DNA from: Desulfobulbaceae bacterium | GTDB lineage: Bacteria; Bacteroidota; Ignavibacteria; Kapaibacteriales; UBA2268 | Assembly: GCA_018335795.1 (NCBI GenBank) | Contig: JAGXRP010000077.1 | Location: 1-64,000 of the forward strand | Direction of reading: 5' to 3' | DNA: 64,000 nt | Shown here: in pieces, positions 1 through 8,826 of the stretch | Layout: each line of letters starts with the position of its first letter | Numbering within the stretch: the first letter of the stretch is position 1 | The notes under the pieces: model-generated | Databases searched by the model: none | Seen by the model: the letters and a program-made list of their open reading frames with translations, nothing else | Told to the model about the DNA's origin: nothing | Program-made: the position numbers and the translations under genes

Positions 1-410
1 ATTTCGTTACTATTTTTAATTTTGTCTCAAAAGAATTATCTTTGAATTCGGAACAATTTTGAAATGAATTCATTGCTCGGTTTTGAAAGTTTTTAAAAAA
101 TCTAAGAGTTCGTTCTTTGTCTGAATAAATTTGTAGCTGATTTAAATTCTAACTTCGGCGGACTCTGGTGTTATTATTAAACTTGATTAAGAATTTTTTG
201 AAAATAATAAGACCTTGACTGAATGGTTTAAGTCATGGAATAATAGCATTGTTCAAACATATAAGTCCTTGTTATTAAAATAACATATACATATTTACGA
301 CTGATATTTATAAAGATAAATTTGATTTCTAAAGGAGTGTTTTTATGAATCTGATTTGCATTTTTCATTTGCGTAATTCAACATATTTATGATTAAATTC
401 TATAAAGAAT

Positions 411-974
411 ATGAAATTATACATAAAATATATGGTCTGCCTAAGGTGTAAGATGGTAGTGGCATCCGAATTGGAAAATTTAGGTATCCAATACAAAAAT
501 CTTATGATTGGCGAAGTTGATGTTAATGGCGGTTTAAGCGATGAAGACAAGGAGATTCCCGACGCAAACTTGAGAAGGTCGGGCTTGGAGCTTATGAACG
601 ACAGGAAAAGTCAGATAATTGAAAAAATCAAAAATGTAATCATTGATATGGTTCACTATACAGAAGATATGCAACCTGTAAATTTTTCAAATGTTTTGAC
701 CGAAAAATTGGATTTGGATTATACTTATCTTTCAAATCTTTTTTCGGATGTAACCGGAACTACAATTCAGCAATTCATAATCAAGCATAAGATTGAACGG
801 GTTAAGGAATTGCTGGTATATGATGAGCTTAATATAAGCGAAATCGCTTGGAAACCGAACTATAGCAGCGTTCAACATCTTTCAACTCAGTTCAAAAAAG
901 TAACAGGCTTATCCCCTTCCCACTTTAAAACGCTTCGAAAGAAACGCAGACAGTCTATAATCGAAATTGGTTGA
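411..974 (+). CDS. AraC-family helix-turn-helix protein (Bacteroidota-type with short N-terminal CxxC-containing domain)
   Basis: C-terminal HTH pattern NISEIAWKPNYSSVQHLSTQFKKVTGLSPSHFK typical of AraC DNA-binding domains; N-terminal MVCLRCKMVVASELENLG. Confidence 0.8.
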   Translation: MKLYIKYMVCLRCKMVVASELENLGIQYKNLMIGEVDVNGGLSDEDKEIPDANLRRSGLELMNDRKSQIIEKIKNVIIDMVHYTEDMQPVNFSNVLTEKLDLDYTYLSNLFSDVTGTTIQQFIIKHKIERVKELLVYDELNISEIAWKPNYSSVQHLSTQFKKVTGLSPSHFKTLRKKRRQSIIEIG

Positions 975-1003
975 CACTTAAAAGTATCAACCAATTTTTT
1001 TTT
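965..1003 (+). terminator. Rho-independent terminator
   Basis: Inverted repeat AATTGGTTGA...TCAACCAATT followed by a T run, overlapping the stop of the AraC-type ORF. Confidence 0.75.
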
Positions 1004-1021
1004 TGCATTATAAAGCAAATC

Positions 1022-2308
1022 CTACTTATCAGCTTCGCCCATAACAGGGTCAATCGAACCAATACAAGCAACCACATCGCTCAGCATCGAGCCTTCGACA
1101 AAATGAGGCAGAGCTTGTAAATTAGATGCCGACGGCGAACGAATCTTCATCTTCCATGGGTGTCCGGTACCGTCAGAAACAATAAAGAAGCCGAGTTCAC
1201 CTTTTGGGGCTTCGATAGCAGTATATGTCTCTCCCGGCTCGGGTGCAGCACCAAAATTAATCAACATGAAATCGTGAATCAACTCTTCCATTTTAGTATA
1301 AATTTCGTTTTTACGTGGTAATACCTTCTTAGGTTCATTAGCAAGAACCGGACCTTTGGGCATTTGGTCAAGCACTTGAGTAATGATTTTGATACTTTCT
1401 CGCATCTCATCAATTCTGACCATGTATCGAGACCAACAATCACCTTCGGGATAAGTTATGACGTCGAAATCGAGTTGGTCATATACCAAATACGGCATAT
1501 CCCGACGAATGTCTCTCGGAATCCCCGAACCACGCAAACATGGTCCTGTGAGCCCGTATTGGACAGCTAATTCTGGAGTTATAACGCCGATACCGGCAAC
1601 TCGTTTGATGAAAATCGAATTACGATGAACAAGTTTTTCAGATTTTTCTAATTGAGCGGGGAATTGAGCCACCCAATCACGAATCATGGCAATAGTTTTT
1701 TCGTCAATATCGTTTGCAACTCCACCAATGCGAGTGTAGCTCGTGGTGAATCTTGCTCCGCAAATTAACTCGAAAATATCGTACAATTTTTCACGCTCAG
1801 TGAATGTCCAAATCAGCACAGTCAAAGCTCCAACGTCCATACATGTAGCACCCATCGCCATTAAGTGTGACGATATGCGAGCCATTTCCGAAACCAAAAC
1901 ACGTATCCATTGTGCACGTGGCGATGCTTCAATACCTAGAGAATTCTCGATAGCCAGAGCAATTGCAGTATTGTTGGACATAGGCGAAAGATAGTCTAAT
2001 CTGTCTGTATGCGGGATAAATTCGTGATAAGTCACGTTTTCGGCTAATTTTTCGTAACCACGGTGCAAATAGCCTAATTCGGGCACACAACGCAAAATTG
2101 TTTCGCCTTCAAGACGAAGCAATACACGCAATACACCGTGAGTAGCGGGATGTTGGGGTCCCATATTCAAAATCATATCATTATCGAGCGCATCATCAAA
2201 GGTGATATTCGTATCGCCGTCCATCAAACGCTTATAAATTTTATCCTGACGAATAGCCGTTATTTTGTCTATTTCCGCTTGAGTTCTTACATTCATACTT
2301 GTCTCCAA
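1022..2308 (-). CDS. nuoD: NADH-quinone oxidoreductase subunit D
   Basis: Motifs MGPQHPATHGVLRVLLRLEGE, GYLHRGYEKLAE, RIGGVANDI, GSGIPRDIRRDMPY, typical of the NuoD 49 kDa subunit. Confidence 0.95.
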   Translation of the reverse strand: METSMNVRTQAEIDKITAIRQDKIYKRLMDGDTNITFDDALDNDMILNMGPQHPATHGVLRVLLRLEGETILRCVPELGYLHRGYEKLAENVTYHEFIPHTDRLDYLSPMSNNTAIALAIENSLGIEASPRAQWIRVLVSEMARISSHLMAMGATCMDVGALTVLIWTFTEREKLYDIFELICGARFTTSYTRIGGVANDIDEKTIAMIRDWVAQFPAQLEKSEKLVHRNSIFIKRVAGIGVITPELAVQYGLTGPCLRGSGIPRDIRRDMPYLVYDQLDFDVITYPEGDCWSRYMVRIDEMRESIKIITQVLDQMPKGPVLANEPKKVLPRKNEIYTKMEELIHDFMLINFGAAPEPGETYTAIEAPKGELGFFIVSDGTGHPWKMKIRSPSASNLQALPHFVEGSMLSDVVACIGSIDPVMGEADK

Positions 2309-2449
2309 ATCTCAGAGTTCATTTTCAAAAATCAATCACAATTTACAAAAATCTAGATTCTAAAATAAAGAATTTATGCGAAAATAGGAAATAAATTATC
2401 AACTTAGTCATAAATTGAACCAAAGACCCAACATTACCACTAAATTGCT

Positions 2450-3121
2450 TCAGACCGAAGAAGGCTTTTCAGGCGACTCTTCATCATAGTAATTCTTCTG
2501 CAAATCTTCTTTCAGTCTAATCTTTCGGCTGAAAGACATTCGCGAAGATTTCTCACGGTCAAACATCCTATGCACATCTTCCACATTTGAATTGAAAATC
2601 AGAGTGTTATCAATAGATATCGATATAGCCGAATTGTGTACATCATGGTTAGCACCGATGTATGTAAAAGTCCAATTCTTAGTTTTGAGCTCTTCGACCA
2701 TATTTTTGATATTTCGGCTGTTGTATTCACGAGATGAATTCTCCTCGCCATCGGTCAAAATCGTTACCAATACGTTGTAATCAGTCATATCGAGCAAAGT
2801 TACTCTGAGTTTGTTGATGCTATATCCCATAGCATCATAAAGCGGAGTCGAGGAATTGGGCTGATATTTCCTCTCATCAATCGGCTGAATTGTCGCAACG
2901 GGTTGGTTGAACAGAAGAGTCTTGATACCGACACCGTTGAAAGTAACAAATGAAACAAAATGCTCTTGCTCGGGGAATTGCTTTTCGACTTCCTGAATCG
3001 TTTGAATAATCTCGTTGAAGCCGCTAATCGTAGAGTTTTTGATAGAATCCATACTGCCGCTTTCATCCAAAATAATCAGGTTGAATACTTTGTGTTTCGT
3101 TTCCATAATGCCATACTCCAA
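2450..3121 (-). CDS. von Willebrand factor A (VWA) domain protein
   Basis: MIDAS-like motif DESGSMDSI plus TPLYDAMG and LTDGEENSS. Confidence 0.85.
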   Translation of the reverse strand: MEYGIMETKHKVFNLIILDESGSMDSIKNSTISGFNEIIQTIQEVEKQFPEQEHFVSFVTFNGVGIKTLLFNQPVATIQPIDERKYQPNSSTPLYDAMGYSINKLRVTLLDMTDYNVLVTILTDGEENSSREYNSRNIKNMVEELKTKNWTFTYIGANHDVHNSAISISIDNTLIFNSNVEDVHRMFDREKSSRMSFSRKIRLKEDLQKNYYDEESPEKPSSV

Positions 3122-3224
3122 AATATAAATGGTACAATTACAAAAGCAAAACTACATTTATGTACGTCATATTTTGGCGGTTGAAAAAGGATGTGAACGG
3201 CTATAAAATAAAAATATAAATTTA

Positions 3225-3254
3225 TATAGCCCAAGAATTTATTCGTGGGCTATA
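3225..3254. repeat. REP-like palindrome (tatagccca...tgggctata)
   Basis: 9-bp perfect arms TATAGCCCA/TGGGCTATA around a 12-nt AT-rich loop, intergenic; arm core GTGGGCTAT shared with the element near 4252-4275. Confidence 0.6.
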
Positions 3255-3306
3255 GGAAAAGGATTTTCTATCAGTTGCAACAATTGCAGGACGAATTCCA
3301 AAACGA

Positions 3307-3735
3307 TTATTCTACTATTTCAGTTACATAGATGAAAGGTGGCATAGCAATTAACGTTTGTGGGCAATGCGGAGCTATAGCTTCGTGCTCTTCCTTTGTC
3401 AAAGCTCTGATTTTCACTTTTAGAACTTTTCCTTCAACATCTAAATTTTCGTCAATATTGACAGCCCTAAATTGATTCGGGTAACCTTGGCTTCCGGGGA
3501 AATGTTCGTCGCCAAGTACAGCGCTTATTCCTGTCGTATCGGCTATTTCGACTAAGGATTCCCAGCAAGGCTCTCCTGTGCTTGGAATCTGTATTCTAAT
3601 CACAAAAGTAACTTCGGAATCGGGAACCTTCTTTTTCGATTTTGAACTTCCAAATATATCAAAATCACATGCTGACATTGTCAACATCAAGACTATTACG
3701 GTAAACGTTAATAATACTTTCATAATGAACCTCAA
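3307..3735 (-). CDS. Hypothetical lipoprotein
   Basis: N-terminal signal peptide with lipobox-like LTMSAC; no family recognised. Confidence 0.6.
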   Translation of the reverse strand: MRFIMKVLLTFTVIVLMLTMSACDFDIFGSSKSKKKVPDSEVTFVIRIQIPSTGEPCWESLVEIADTTGISAVLGDEHFPGSQGYPNQFRAVNIDENLDVEGKVLKVKIRALTKEEHEAIAPHCPQTLIAMPPFIYVTEIVE

Positions 3736-3737
3736 TC

Positions 3738-4166
3738 CTAAATTTTTGTAAAATCAATCTTATATACTGTATGACACTTCAAATTGCAAAAAGGAACAAA
3801 AAAAATACAAATCCCCCAAGATCCACCATTGTTTGTCGAGATAAACACGCCACCAAGATAGGTTCCGACAAAAATGTTGTTCCCACTTGTCACTATAGCC
3901 TGTACACTTTGAATTGTTAGATCAGTATTTTTCTCTGTCCAACTATTCCCGTTATCAGTAGATAAAAATACTCCTCCACAAGTTCCCGCAAAAACATAGT
4001 TCCCTTTAGTGGCGAAACAAGTAACCCAACTGCTTAATAAGCCATTACCCTGTTTATCCGATTTTGAAAAGGCGGTGAATGCTGCTAAAAGCATAATAAC
4101 TGAGTATAAAAATAAATTTTTAATGTTTGGTTCCCAATTTTCAAAAACAATTTTATAATTTGTCAA
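3738..4166 (-). pseudogene. Truncated YCF48/BNR-like beta-propeller protein fragment
   Basis: Two repeats of FxGTxxGGVFxSTDNGxSW type (FAGTCGGVFLSTDNGNSW, FVGTYLGGVFISTNNGGSW), then an abrupt unrelated tail (GICIFFVPFCNLKCHTVYKIDFTKI). Confidence 0.55.
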
Positions 4167-4251
4167 TACAATATCTATAATAACAAGTTAAAATTGATTT
4201 TGTCACATTTAGATTTGATTTTATTTTTTGAGTGGATTTAGAAAAATCTTT

Positions 4252-4275
4252 ACCCACAGTTTAAACCGTGGGCTA
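4252..4275. repeat. REP-like palindrome (cccacagtttaaaccgtggg)
   Basis: Imperfect palindrome CCCAC-A-GTTTAAAC-C-GTGGG followed by CTATG; arm shares GTGGGCTAT with the 3225-3254 element. Confidence 0.6.
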
Positions 4276-4316
4276 TGTTTGCGATGTGTTATAGTATTCG
4301 TCTTAGTGAGATTTAG

Positions 4317-4390
4317 TACGCCCGAGTGGATTCGAACCACTGGCCCACAGCTTAGAAGGCTGTTGCTCTATCCTGCTGAGCTACGGGCGC
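4317..4390 (-). tRNA. tRNA-Arg (anticodon TCT)
   Basis: Reverse complement GCGCCCGTAGCTCAGCAGGATAGAGCAACAGCCTTCTAAGCTGTGGGCCAGTGGTTCGAATCCACTCGGGCGTA folds as a cloverleaf; anticodon loop CTTCTAA; T-arm GGTTCGAATCC. Confidence 0.95.
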
Positions 4391-4439
4391 ATGACAGAAC
4401 TTCAAAAGTAAGGGTTTTTTGGCAAAAAAACAAATTTAT

Positions 4440-4471
4440 TTTGGTCAGCATGGAATTTTTTCGTATTTTTG
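4440..4471 (+). promoter_or_regulatory. Putative Bacteroidota-type promoter of the SRP RNA
   Basis: TTTG at 4440-4443, 20-nt spacer, TATTTTTG at 4464-4471 (TAnnTTTG), about 7 nt upstream of the predicted SRP RNA 5' end. Confidence 0.5.
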
Positions 4472-4477
4472 AATCAG

Positions 4478-4573
4478 GACCAAGTCCTGTGTGGCTAAGA
4501 CAAGCCCAATTCCGTCAGGTCCGGAAGGAAGCAGCGGTTAGTTTGCTCTTAGGGTACATCAGTACTTGGTCTC
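4478..4573 (+). ncRNA. ffs: Bacterial small signal recognition particle RNA (4.5S type)
   Basis: Core GTCAGGTCCGGAAGGAAGCAGC; terminal arms ACCAAGT...ACTTGGT pair; followed by a T run. Confidence 0.93.
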
Positions 4574-4628
4574 TTTTTTTTTATATATGATAATTTTTCA
4601 TATTTTTGAATTTTAACATAGTGTTGCT

Positions 4629-6281
4629 TTGATGAAAAAAGAGATTATTATACATTCGGCTATAAATGAAGTTCGGGTCGCTATTTTGGAAGAGGGTGAG
4701 TTAGCTGAATTCTTCATCGAAATGCCCAACAAAGAACGTATCATTGGCAACATCTATTATGGCAAAGTCAACAAAGTAGTCGTCTCGCTCAATGCCGCAT
4801 TCATAGACATCGGTTTGAAACAAGATGCTTTCCTCCATTTCTCCGATGCAGATGATTCGCTCGAAAAAACTATAATCACTGAAGAAGAAGATTCCGAAGA
4901 ACTCGAAAAGCCAATCCCTTTGGCAGAACCTGTCGAAGAAGATGGAAAAAAATCAAAATCCAAAAGTAAAAAGAAAGGCAAGAAAGAGCCTGAAGCACCG
5001 AAAGAAGTCACAAAAGCGGCTGATGTCTCTCATACATTTAAGACTAAACGTTCAGGCGATGTGAAAATCAACCTTGTCGAAGGAAAAAAAATCGCAGTGC
5101 AAATCACTCGAGAGGCTTACGCAAACAAAGGCGTTAAAGTAACGAGCAAGATTGCTATTCCGGGTCGCTATTTAGTTCTGATGCCGTATGATAAGATGAT
5201 TGGTGTGTCCCGGAAGATAGGCTCGTTCCAAGAACGCCGCAGATTACGTTCCGCAGCCAAAAGCTTTATAGGCGGCGAATACGGTTGTATTATTCGTACA
5301 GCCTCTATGGATAAGAGCGAAGAAGAATTGCAAAAAGATTGGCTTGATTTGATTGAAGTTTGGACTGAAATCGACAAGAAAATGAAAGAGAGCACTCCGC
5401 CTGCATTGATTTACCAAGATATGCAAATGGCGACAAGTATTGTGAGGGATATGTTCACGACAAACGTCGAAAGAGTTGTGGTTGACTCCAAAAAGCTTTA
5501 TAAGGAAATTAATGATTATATTAAGAAAGTTTCACCACATCTTGAAAACAGAATCGAATATTACGAAGGTCACAACGGTATTTTTGAGGAATTCAACATT
5601 GAAAAGGAATTGCTCAAAAGCTACAAACGAAGAGTAAATCTGCATGGTGGTGGAGATATTGTAATTGAGCAAACTGAAGCAATGACCGTAGTAGATGTAA
5701 ATTCGGGACGTGCAAATGAAAAAGACCAAGAAAAAAATTCATACAAAACAAATATTGAAGCGTGCAGAGCGATTGCTCGTCAGATAAGGTTGCGTGATTT
5801 AGGCGGTATGGTTGTCATTGATTTCATTGATATGAACGAAGACAGCAACAGAAAAAAATTATTCGCGGAAATGAAAAAGGAATTAGCACGCGACCGAGCT
5901 AAAACTACTGTCTATCCACTGACCCAATTGGGTTTGTTGCAAATCACTCGCCATAGGGTCAATCTGAACGTTGCCGAGAAGATCACAGAAATTTGCCCGA
6001 CTTGTAAAGGTTTGGGACGAATCACATCAAAAGCAGTCTTAATTAATGATATAGAACGATGGTTGAAAAATTACCGAAAGACTTCTACAGAATTTCGAAT
6101 CTTGTTGCAATTGCACCCAAGTATTGCAGAATACATCACTGAAGGCACAATTTCTACGATTTCGAAGTTCATGATTAAGTACTTTGTTAAAATAAAAGTT
6201 CAACAAAACGAAAATATTCCAATAGACCAATTCAAATTCTTTTCTATACGTCAACAAAAGGATATTACAAACGACTTTTAG
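4629..6281 (+). CDS. rng: Ribonuclease E/G family protein
   Basis: N-terminal S1-like NIYYGKVNKV...AAFIDIG, catalytic VVDVNSGR and GGMVVIDFIDM, Zn-link CPTCKGLG. Confidence 0.93.
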   Translation: MMKKEIIIHSAINEVRVAILEEGELAEFFIEMPNKERIIGNIYYGKVNKVVVSLNAAFIDIGLKQDAFLHFSDADDSLEKTIITEEEDSEELEKPIPLAEPVEEDGKKSKSKSKKKGKKEPEAPKEVTKAADVSHTFKTKRSGDVKINLVEGKKIAVQITREAYANKGVKVTSKIAIPGRYLVLMPYDKMIGVSRKIGSFQERRRLRSAAKSFIGGEYGCIIRTASMDKSEEELQKDWLDLIEVWTEIDKKMKESTPPALIYQDMQMATSIVRDMFTTNVERVVVDSKKLYKEINDYIKKVSPHLENRIEYYEGHNGIFEEFNIEKELLKSYKRRVNLHGGGDIVIEQTEAMTVVDVNSGRANEKDQEKNSYKTNIEACRAIARQIRLRDLGGMVVIDFIDMNEDSNRKKLFAEMKKELARDRAKTTVYPLTQLGLLQITRHRVNLNVAEKITEICPTCKGLGRITSKAVLINDIERWLKNYRKTSTEFRILLQLHPSIAEYITEGTISTISKFMIKYFVKIKVQQNENIPIDQFKFFSIRQQKDITNDF

Positions 6282-6283
6282 TT

Positions 6284-7450
6284 ATGGATAGAAAGAAAAA
6301 AATAACAATACTTGGTTCAACAGGCTCTATAGGTGTCCAAACTCTTGATGTGATTTCAAACAACCCCGAAATGTTCGAAATATTGTGTTTGACAGCTAAC
6401 AATAATTTACAGCTTTTGAGCAAGCAAATAGCAAAATTCAAACCACATGAAGTTGTAATTGCAAATAAATCATCTTTTGATGACTTTGTCAGTAACTATA
6501 CTTACGATTGCAAAATCATATGTGGCGAAGAAGCCTTAGTAGCAGCAGCTGCGAACAACGAGAATGATTTAGTAATCTCGGCACTTGTAGGTTTTAACGG
6601 TGTTATGCCGACTTTGGCGGCTTTGCGAGCTGGAATTGACGTCGCCTTGGCTAATAAAGAAACTTTAGTTGCTGCCGGCGACATTATGGTCAATTTAGCC
6701 AAAGAAACCGGAGCTAAAATAATCGCAATTGACAGCGAACATAATGCAATATTGCAATGTCTCGCGGGTGAAAATTACTCGGATATTGAGAAAATTATCT
6801 TGACATCATCAGGTGGACCGTTTCGTAAACGAAATCTTGATGAATACGATTCGATAACGATCAAAGAGGCGCTCAATCATCCAAATTGGAGCATGGGAAG
6901 TAAAATTACGATTGATTCGGCAACGATGATGAACAAAGGCTTTGAAGTCATCGAAGCTCATTGGCTTTTTAATATTTCGCCAAATCAAATCGAAGTTGTG
7001 ATACATCCTCAATCTATAATTCATTCGTTTGTTCAATTCAAAGATGCCTCAATCAAGGCACAATTGGGTTTGCCCGATATGAGAGTGCCAATATCATATG
7101 CTATTCATTATCCAAATAGAGTGGCAAACGAATTTCCAAGATTGGACTTCATGTCTTTATCAGGTTTGGATTTTTGGCAACCATCGCAAGAACGTTATCC
7201 ATGTCTCTACTTAGCGTATGAGTCACTTCGAATAGGCAAAAATTTACCTGCGGCTTTGAATGCTGCTAATGAAGTATGCGTAAGTAAGTTTTTGAATGAT
7301 GAAATTAAATTTACTGACATATCGCGAGTGATTGAAATGACCTTAGAAACAACTGAATTATACCAAAATCCTTCATTGGCTGAAATAGAATTCACTGACA
7401 AAATGTCTAGAAAAAAGGCATCGGAATTTATTAATAATCTAATAAAATAA
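6284..7450 (+). CDS. dxr: 1-deoxy-D-xylulose-5-phosphate reductoisomerase
   Basis: ITILGSTGSIGVQTLDV, ANKETLVAAG, IDSEHNAILQCL, LTSSGGPFR, HPNWSMGSKITIDSATMMNKG. Confidence 0.97.
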   Translation: MDRKKKITILGSTGSIGVQTLDVISNNPEMFEILCLTANNNLQLLSKQIAKFKPHEVVIANKSSFDDFVSNYTYDCKIICGEEALVAAAANNENDLVISALVGFNGVMPTLAALRAGIDVALANKETLVAAGDIMVNLAKETGAKIIAIDSEHNAILQCLAGENYSDIEKIILTSSGGPFRKRNLDEYDSITIKEALNHPNWSMGSKITIDSATMMNKGFEVIEAHWLFNISPNQIEVVIHPQSIIHSFVQFKDASIKAQLGLPDMRVPISYAIHYPNRVANEFPRLDFMSLSGLDFWQPSQERYPCLYLAYESLRIGKNLPAALNAANEVCVSKFLNDEIKFTDISRVIEMTLETTELYQNPSLAEIEFTDKMSRKKASEFINNLIK

Positions 7451-7451
7451 T

Positions 7452-8819
7452 ATGGAACTGTTTTCAAATATATTTTACTTTATAATTGTAATTGGAATAC
7501 TTGTAGCAGTACACGAATTCGGGCATTTTATTGCAGCAAGACTTACCGGAATGCGTGCAGATGTATTTTGTATCGGTATGGGCAAACGGCTTTTCGGTTG
7601 GAACAGAATAAACGGCTTTACTTTCGGTAATTTGCCGGATAGCATTGTATTAAACGGTAATACGGATTATAGAATAGCAGCATTCCCAATCGGAGGATAT
7701 GTTAAAATTTCCGGAATGGTTGATGAAAGCTTCGACACAAAGTTCGAATCTGCTGAACCTGAACCATGGGAATTCAGGTCGAAAGGCACATTAGCCAAGC
7801 TGTTTGTACTTAGTGCAGGGGTATTAATGAATTTGTTGCTAGCTATTTTGGTATTCAGCTTCATCACATTCACGCAAGGCAAATCGGTAATTGCATCTAC
7901 CAAATTAGGCAAAATCGAATCCGGAAGTGTAGCAGAGCGAATCGGTTTGAAGCATGACGATGAAATTTTGAGCGTTAATGATGTCAAAATACACTCTTGG
8001 TCTGATTTTGTAGAAACAATAACTTTGAAAGAATTCGGAAACGAACTGAATATTGAACTTAAGCGTAATGATGAAATTAGAATAGTTAAAGCTGACGGCA
8101 CAAAAATCCTGAAAGCATTAGCAAACAAAGAATCACTTGGAATTATGCCCGGTGGGATATTTGCATATGTTGAAAAAACAATTCCGGGTAAACCTGCTGA
8201 AATAGCAGGCATAATGAAAGGTGATACTTTAATCAGTATCAATGGAATTAAAATAAGCGGTTTCAACGTACTCCAAGATGCATTAAAAGCCAACATCGGG
8301 GAAAAAATTGAACTTGTGCGCAAAAGACAAAATGAGATAATCACGGATTCGATTATTAGCGATGAAAATGGAATGATTGGTGTTCAATTAGGTTATGGTC
8401 CGTTCACAAGTGTTTCATACGGATTGTACGAATCAATAAAAATTGGTACTCAGGAAAGCATAGCTTCAGTTGAATTGTTGATAAATTCAATTAAGCAAAT
8501 CATCATGGGCAATCTTTCTTTCAAAGAATCAATTGCCGGACCGGTGATGATAATGGATATGGCAGGCGAACAAGCAAATCGTGGTATAGAGAGTTTCTTG
8601 AGGTTTTTAGCATTGCTTTCGATATCACTGGCATTTATGAATATTTTACCATTCCCAGCTTTAGATGGTGGCCATATAATATTTGTTCTTATAGAAGGTA
8701 TCACAAGGCGGGAAGTATCCACGAAAGTGAAAATGGCATTCCAACAAGGCGGAATTATCATTTTGCTACTCTTTATGGTATTTGTTTTATTTAATGATAT
8801 TACCAGATTAATCAAATAG
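7452..8819 (+). CDS. rseP: RIP metalloprotease RseP (site-2 protease) with PDZ domains
   Basis: HEFGHF zinc motif, PDZ-like IESGSVAERIGLKHDDEILSVN and PGKPAEIAGIMKGDTLISING, LPFPALDGGH. Confidence 0.95.
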   Translation: MELFSNIFYFIIVIGILVAVHEFGHFIAARLTGMRADVFCIGMGKRLFGWNRINGFTFGNLPDSIVLNGNTDYRIAAFPIGGYVKISGMVDESFDTKFESAEPEPWEFRSKGTLAKLFVLSAGVLMNLLLAILVFSFITFTQGKSVIASTKLGKIESGSVAERIGLKHDDEILSVNDVKIHSWSDFVETITLKEFGNELNIELKRNDEIRIVKADGTKILKALANKESLGIMPGGIFAYVEKTIPGKPAEIAGIMKGDTLISINGIKISGFNVLQDALKANIGEKIELVRKRQNEIITDSIISDENGMIGVQLGYGPFTSVSYGLYESIKIGTQESIASVELLINSIKQIIMGNLSFKESIAGPVMIMDMAGEQANRGIESFLRFLALLSISLAFMNILPFPALDGGHIIFVLIEGITRREVSTKVKMAFQQGGIIILLLFMVFVLFNDITRLIK

Positions 8820-8826
8820 ATGAAAA

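Noticed and set aside
4228-4590. 120-aa plus-strand ORF
   Set aside because: Spans the tRNA-Arg (antisense) and the SRP RNA; coding is an artefact of the RNA genes.
7667-8344. 225-aa minus-strand ORF
   Set aside because: Entirely antisense to rseP, which has clear conserved motifs; low-complexity serine-rich translation.
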